Assembly: GCF_035083965.1 (NCBI RefSeq)
Contig: NC_089723.1
Location: 31,809,193-31,873,192 of the forward strand
Origin: Branchiostoma lanceolatum
Lineage: Eukaryota; Chordata; Leptocardii; Amphioxiformes; Branchiostomatidae
DNA length: 64,000 nt
Direction of reading: 5' to 3'
Part shown: positions 58,670-64,000 of the stretch, piece after piece
Layout: each line of letters starts with the position of its first letter
Position numbering within the stretch: the stretch's first letter is position 1
Program-made: the position numbers and the translations under genes
The notes under the pieces: model-generated
What the model was told of the DNA's origin: nothing
Databases searched by the model: none
What the model saw: only the letters and a program-made list of their open reading frames with translations

Positions 58670-61600
58670 TTAGAACATGATGGGCTTGTCTTTTGTCTTG
58701 CCTTGTACGTAGGCTGAGAACTTCCTAAGGAAACGGGGGTACTCTCTCTTTGCCAGCGTCCTCAGTACTGAGGCAGGAACCCATCCTCCGGGATTCACTG
58801 AGGACAGGAGGGGGGAGATTGTATCGTGAAAACACCCAACATGCCGGGAGTAAAGGTTTCGATTAGCAACATTACAACAGAGACAATATCAAGGCAAAAA
58901 CAAAGTAGTGTCTAATTCTGATCCACATAATAACAGTTTTCTCATTGCAGGATGCTTCTACTGATAAGTAACAGTAACATTGGATCCACAGGAGCCCTAC
59001 AGGGCTGTAATCTATCCAGTGTCTGAGGGTAGTTACCATCTACATCAGAGCTGTCTCCAGGTTGAAATTTCTTTCTGTCCCGCTCATTGCTTGGAGCCTG
59101 TGTTGTTAATTTTTTTGGTTAAATCCGTCATTTTAAGCTAACAAAAATACATTTTCATCAATTTTATGCCATGAAGTTCAGATACTTTTGACGGATGGGG
59201 TGAAATTTCTTTCCGTCCCAACAATCAAATTTGGGAAGGATGGGCCCTGGAGACAGCACTGATCTACATCTACATGTAGCATCGTGTGGTTTTTTTTCCA
59301 TTCTTTTTATATAATAATATATAACAATAATATATGATCACAAATAGTTAATAAGAAACCATGCATTTTGGTAATTAATTACATAATAACAAACGTAATA
59401 TCGTATGTTGAGTATGCAGAAGAACTCACCATAAGCAGCATACGCTATCTTACAGGAGAGGTCATCCCTGGTGATCGGCTGCCCGTCAGCAGGGGGCGTG
59501 ACCAGCGTCTGGCACACGAGGCCGATGTTCAGTTTGACACGAACACACTTGTTTGATACCTAATGACAAAAGGCACACAAATGAAGACTCATCAACTCAA
59601 ACTATACAACTACACAAATAGTCAAGAGTTGTTTTCCTTTCAGTATTGGTAATAAAAAAAATATCTTGGATCACTGCAACCCTCACCATCACCTCTTTTG
59701 ATGCATTTCATCACTGATAGCAAAATCACAAGACGCCAGGGGGCCCCAAATCTAATACTTTCCAGATCTCATCAAGACCCACCCATATACCAAGTATCAA
59801 TACAGTCCATCGCCGGGTGAGCGACACAGCCGGGATCGAACTCGCGGCTTCTAGTTCCAGAGGCAAGATCGCTAACAACTGGACTACGCACGCTACACTG
59901 CTGATGATGAGATGTTGTAAAAAGCCCAACTCACCGGGAGAGAAGGATGGTCCACGCTGAAGTTACACACTACCCAGGAGGGGCCCTCGTCGTCTCCTGT
60001 GTCCACCTGGCGGATACTGGAGACAAACAGGGAGTCTCGCTGCATGGTCGGCCACATGCGCTTGTGTGTCTGGTACACCACCACGGTGTCGTCTGAGATC
60101 TTCTCTACCAGTTTCACTATTTCTACAGTAGCTGTACAGGGGAAAACAATTCATAGTTTAAACAAACATTCATAAAGTTGGTTTTCTGAACCTGACCCTA
60201 TGCTGAAAAAATTCTGGCGAGAACACTGCAATAACAAAAACTGAAGTACTTAGTACTTACTCTCCCACTCCATTCTGATGTCCACATCCCAGAAGTAGTG
60301 GCAGATCTCGTGTGCTGTCACACCCTTCACCACGTTCTGCGCCTTCAGGGGATCCACAACAATCCCATCCTCCTCCACCTCTCTCCTGTACACCTGGACA
60401 TCAGGGAACGAGGTGGTTTGGCATATGATACAATTGCAGGCTGCAGCACTGATTAAAACTTTCATTTCCTCATATCATATACTGTAAATGCAGAAATGTT
60501 TGCGGTGATTTTTTGTTCGCGGTTTTCGCGGTGAACTTTCAGAGTGAACTTTAAACCACCACAAAACTTTTTACCAAGCTATGACTGTAGCGCTACTATT
60601 GTTTCAAACGCGAACAAAAAAACACAGCGAACACTCAATTTTCTCCCTACCACAAAATAAAAACCATGCGAACTTAAATACATTTACAGTACTGTAATTC
60701 TTGATTTGTTAACAGTAACTTAATTTTAGCTACTCATTCACTAGTCAACCGCTAAAATTTCATCATCGCAAATGTTTGATTACTAACAGTTGAGTCAGTG
60801 ACGTTGGTTCCCACCGTTGATATTAAATGCCATGAACTACTCACTTTCCCCTGAACAACTAAAATTACCAACCGCAATATTAATTTAAATGAATTTACAG
60901 TAATCACAAACTTCATCAATAAATGGTTTTATAGAGCATTGCAATAAACTACAAATCTAATGTAACATCTTCAAACTGTAACAATTGGTCCTGCTTGACT
61001 GGAATCCTTGTCCTCATTTAGCTACTGACAATTAACTTCAGGGCTCGAAATTCATTTTTACGATTGGGTGCACTGGTGCGCCTTACCCAAGAATTTAGGT
61101 GCGTAGAAACAATTCTGTATCTGTATCTACATTGCCGGTATAACCGCCCTTTGGCGTAACACAACCAATTTTGGGTGCACAACATAATATAAAGAAGAAT
61201 GTCCGCAAAACGTAATTGCAAATTCTATTGCCTCTCTTAAGAACTTGATCCTCAAGCAATACATTAAACAAAGTACAACAAAGATGTTATTGCTTTTTTT
61301 GATACATGTACTTGGATTTGAAGAATATTCTGTATACTAGTGTACCTTTACCCTATTTTCTACAGAAATATCTAGGTGTACCCAGTCAGAGATTAGGTTC
61401 ACAGCTCCAATTCTGGGTGCACAAAATACATTATAAGCCCTGAATATACATGTATATCTTGGAGATCATTTGCACATGACAGAAGACATTGATAGTGTAG
61501 TTTTCCTTTCGTACCTTCATCTCTCCCTCCTCGAGAAGCAGCTGCCAATCACTCTCCCCATCTTTACTCTGGAAGGCCAGTCTGTGGTGCTCGCTCACTT

Positions 61601-63837
61601 TCCTCTCAAGCTGTCCAGATCAAGACATGATTTACAAGTCAGACATGATGCAAGCCATGCGCCACGCACAATTTACAAGAGAATCTAGAAGTCATCTATG
61701 ATGCATGAAACAAGAGACAGCTTACCACAAACCATGCAGTATGCAACAAATAGGGGACAACTTAAGTCATGCATGATACATGAAATAAGAGAGTATCTCA
61801 AAACCAGGGCTGTCTCCAGCTTTAAGTTTTTTTCCGTCCTACTGATTCTTTGGGAGCCCACGTTTTTTTTTTTTTAGTTATATCTGTCAATTTAACCGAG
61901 CAAAAATACGCTTTCATCAATTTCATGTCGTGCCATTCAGATTTTTTTGACTGATGGGGTGAATTTTTGGTTTCTCCCCCACAAGCGAATTTCAGTTCTG
62001 GAACGGAGGGAAAGGTCCCGGAGAAAGCCCTGCTCCAAACAACAATGTTTTACATAATCAAGCGATAATTTCTCATCCTGTCCTACTCAGAGTCAGAATC
62101 AAACCAAGAATCTGTTATCATTTGTTCCTTTATAATCATCATATTATGAACATTGAAGAAATCACAACATAGATCTCAACTTCACCTACATGAAGTATAC
62201 AACTACTGGGTACTTTCACTGCAGAGGGACAAGTAACTTTTGTTTTCATTGCCCTTGAAAAAGTGGTGCTGACTTACCTCAGCAAGATATGGAACCAGAC
62301 CGCCGGCGTCTGTCATGGCTGACACACTGTCAGTGATCTGGTTGGACTGAACAAAAACAACAGTGTTCTCGTAATATTATCATGATAATAGAGGAAAGGC
62401 AAAGTCTGATAATAGCTATTGGTTCATAATGTTCAAAACAAAATGAACTTTCAACAAATGGGGAAAAATTGAACTTTCAAAAAATGGTGAACAAGGTAAC
62501 ACAGTTTAGGCCTAGGAAACAAATGTTGTAATTCATCCCTGAAAAAATTAGTGTTGGTAGGCAGGGATGCTCTTTTTCTTTATCTATTTTCTTTAAGATT
62601 TTGGCTGAAGTGTTCCAATGAATACATCTTAGCAATACTGAAATGCATCTGGCACTCAGTCTGGTATTTTCAACATCATCTTGTAATTATACAGATATAT
62701 ATTGTACAAGCATAAGTATATCATAACAAACAGTTAAACAAAGAAGCTGCCGAAGGGCGGTTATACTGGCTATACAGATACAGAAAGAAGTACTGTACAA
62801 CTTCTATACATTCTTACATCAACTGTTCATTTGTTAACAGATGATGAAATACAGGTTTGAAAATTCTTATATCCCTTGCCAGTCGCTGACAACAAAAAAA
62901 GGCTAGGGTCGGCAGGTTTTTGCTAGGTAACTGGAAATACAACATTTTTCCTTAGCCTAATAAGCTAATCAGCCTTTTATGTGCTTTTCTACTGTCTGGA
63001 TAGAGCGAAAATAGGGCACAGGGTGGCATGCAGCTTAAAGGCCCATCATGTTGTAATTTGGTGCCCCAGTTTTCAAATATGTTCATAAGGTGCAACATCT
63101 TCGCACTTTCACTCCCTGAATGAGGTAGGATTGATTCAACTTACTTTGTGATGAAATGGCCATAAATTTGACTTTTTGGATCGTCCTGATGTCACATAAT
63201 GGCCCTTTAAGTTAAAGTGCAATGAAATTATCATCAATGAAATCATGATCAAACAAGCATTAGGTCATAAATGTACTGGCAAAAGAGAAAGGGAAAATAA
63301 AAGTGAAAATGTAAGAAAAATGTAGTAAAATCGCTTACAAGTACCATTTCCTCCAGCTTGTCGTTTCTGTCGAGGGCTGACTCGACGGCGTCGTAGAACT
63401 CTTCCTCGTTTATGGCACTGTGTGGCCCTTCCTACAACCACAAGGAAACATCGCAACAATCATTATCATTCTCATGAATAATCACAGGATCAAACAAACT
63501 TCAGTACTTTCAACTTTAGTATATGTACATGTACTACAAAAACACAAAAGCAAAAACAATGCAGTACACTCTTAAGTGGTCATCAAAATTGCATTAAAAC
63601 TTACCGCTAATGTAAGAAATAGAACTGTACATGTACTACAAAAATACAAAAGCAAAAACAATGAAGTGCACTCTTAAATGGTCGTTAAAACTGCATTAGA
63701 ACTTATCACTGATGTTAGAAATAGAATTGATCATAATTACTGACCTGGTAGTCAGGGCCACCAATAGCTGCTTTCTTCTTAAGTTCCTCCATACACCTCT
63801 TGTAGGCATCCTCAGCTCGTCTTCTCCGCTCTTGTTC
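58670..63837 (-). CDS. CERT1: Ceramide transfer protein (CERT), C-terminal 8 exons; N-terminus beyond window
   Basis: Minus-strand exons 63745-63837, 63339-63431, 62278-62346, 61515-61610, 60261-60393, 59935-60131, 59430-59559, 58670-58797 join in phase to 312 aa. CERT carries ceramide from ER to trans-Golgi for sphingomyelin synthesis. Visible: coiled-coil [24 protein letters not shown], an FFAT motif EFYDAVE (binds ER protein VAP; human EFFDAVE), a linker, then the START domain from [11 protein letters not shown]. Ceramide-binding residues of human CERT are matched: Glu in MEWE (E446), Gln in VYQTHKR (Q467) and Asn in CNFSVDH (N504). It ends KDKPIMF. The PH domain and serine-repeat motif should lie to the right of the window. 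The 26-residue CERT-L insert is not seen. It converges on HMGCR. The donor after EEMVL (GTAAGC) was chosen over an earlier GTACTT. Confidence 0.95.
59050..59247 (+). mobile_element. Repeat family D, copy 1 (CTGTCTCCAG ends), CERT1 intron
   Basis: GCTGTCTCCAGG ... CCTGGAGACAGC are inverted ends. Shared interior with 61808-62032: TTTCTTTCTGTCC, TTTTAAGCTAACAAAAATAC, TTTTCATCAATTTTATG, GACGGATGGGGTGAAATTTC. Confidence 0.8.
59720..59905 (-). mobile_element. tRNA-derived SINE in CERT1 intron
   Basis: On the minus strand, TAGTCCAGTTGTTAGCGATC (A box region) and GAGTTCGATCCCGG (B box, plus 59830-59843) have tRNA-like spacing. They are followed by a body reading through TGGACTGTATTGATACTTGG. It is unlike the 14170 SINE, so a different family. 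Confidence 0.65.
60480..60691. mobile_element. MITE family C, CERT1 intron
   Basis: TACTGTAAATGCAGAAATGT ... ATACATTTACAGTA with GGTGAACTTTCAGAGTGAAC and CTCCCTACCACAAAATAAAA. It abuts the next element, sharing TACAGTA/TACTGTA bases. Confidence 0.85.
60690..60902. mobile_element. Uninterrupted copy of the outer nest element
   Basis: TACTGTAATTCTTGATTTGT ... AATTACCAACCGCAATATTA ... TTTACAGTA. It matches both halves of the element split at 43585-44890 and so shows the empty form. Confidence 0.8.
61113..61166 (+). repeat. Dispersed repeat with GGTATAACCGCC core, copy 4
   Basis: TTCTGTATCTGTATCTACAT, then GCCGGTATAACCGCCCTTTG and GCGTAACACAACC. It sits inside a larger repeat with GGGTGCAC words. 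Confidence 0.85.
61808..62032 (+). mobile_element. Repeat family D, copy 2, CERT1 intron
   Basis: GGCTGTCTCCAGC start, CCGGAGAAAGCCCTG end. Same order of words as 59050-59247, with about 25-30% divergence by eye. Confidence 0.75.
62744..62785 (-). repeat. Dispersed repeat with GGTATAACCGCC core, copy 5 (inverted)
   Basis: GCTGCCGAAGGGCGGTTATA then CTGGCTATACAGATACAG, the reverse complement of the other copies, shortened at the GTAACACA end. Confidence 0.8.
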
Positions 63838-64000
63838 CTGGAGAGAGAAGACAAGAGGTACATACTTCATACACAGAATCTGCAAACAAGTTTAAGCTTC
63901 AGGCACCAATTCTACTTACAACGTTACAATCATTGTAACATCATTATAACTTAATTATAAATATAAAGTGCCATAGGTGTACAATAAATTTTCTGTAATA

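Overview
The window is animal nuclear DNA. Genes are split by many GT-AG introns, intergenic DNA is dense in inverted-repeat elements, tRNA-derived SINEs and microsatellites, and there are no operons. The gene set, the very high density of small foldback elements and the HMGCR/CERT1 arrangement suggest a lancelet (amphioxus, Branchiostoma) or a close invertebrate chordate. The species is an inference from sequence alone.

Layout. Bases 1-315 are the last exon of a GnRH-type GPCR cut by the window edge. A phytanoyl-CoA dioxygenase (PhyH) family gene follows on the + strand (4604-9445, 8 coding exons, 288 aa). A gene-poor stretch of about 22 kb (9446-31670) holds many inverted-repeat elements, SINEs and one unrecognised minus-strand gene fragment (10718-11165). 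A complete three-exon GnRH receptor (31671-33612, 401 aa) is a close paralogue of the first fragment. After about 5 kb of repeats comes a gluconokinase gene on the minus strand (38526-40975, 5 exons, 190 aa). Divergent from it is HMG-CoA reductase on the + strand (coding 45037-55291, 17 coding exons, 901 aa), with a CCAAT/SRE-like promoter near 42.9 kb and a nest of three mobile elements in its 5' intron. HMGCR converges tail-to-tail on a minus-strand ceramide transfer protein gene, CERT1 (58670-63837 and beyond the window), of which the FFAT motif, linker and START domain are present.

Biology. The right-hand third joins two lipid genes: HMGCR makes mevalonate for sterols in the ER, and CERT moves ceramide from ER to Golgi. 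The same two genes are convergent neighbours in human chromosome 5q13, so this looks like very old microsynteny. The left half is a GnRH-receptor tandem pair with an unrelated oxygenase gene between the copies.

Most unusual structure: the 3' end of HMGCR coding exon 9 and its 5' splice site are amplified into an exact 12 x 65 bp array (50032-50811). Each unit carries the last 33 exonic bases plus 32 intronic bases, so twelve near-identical splice donors lie in a row. Also notable are foldback elements with TAGCC ends and 9-bp target duplications, including a perfect 92-bp-arm palindrome.
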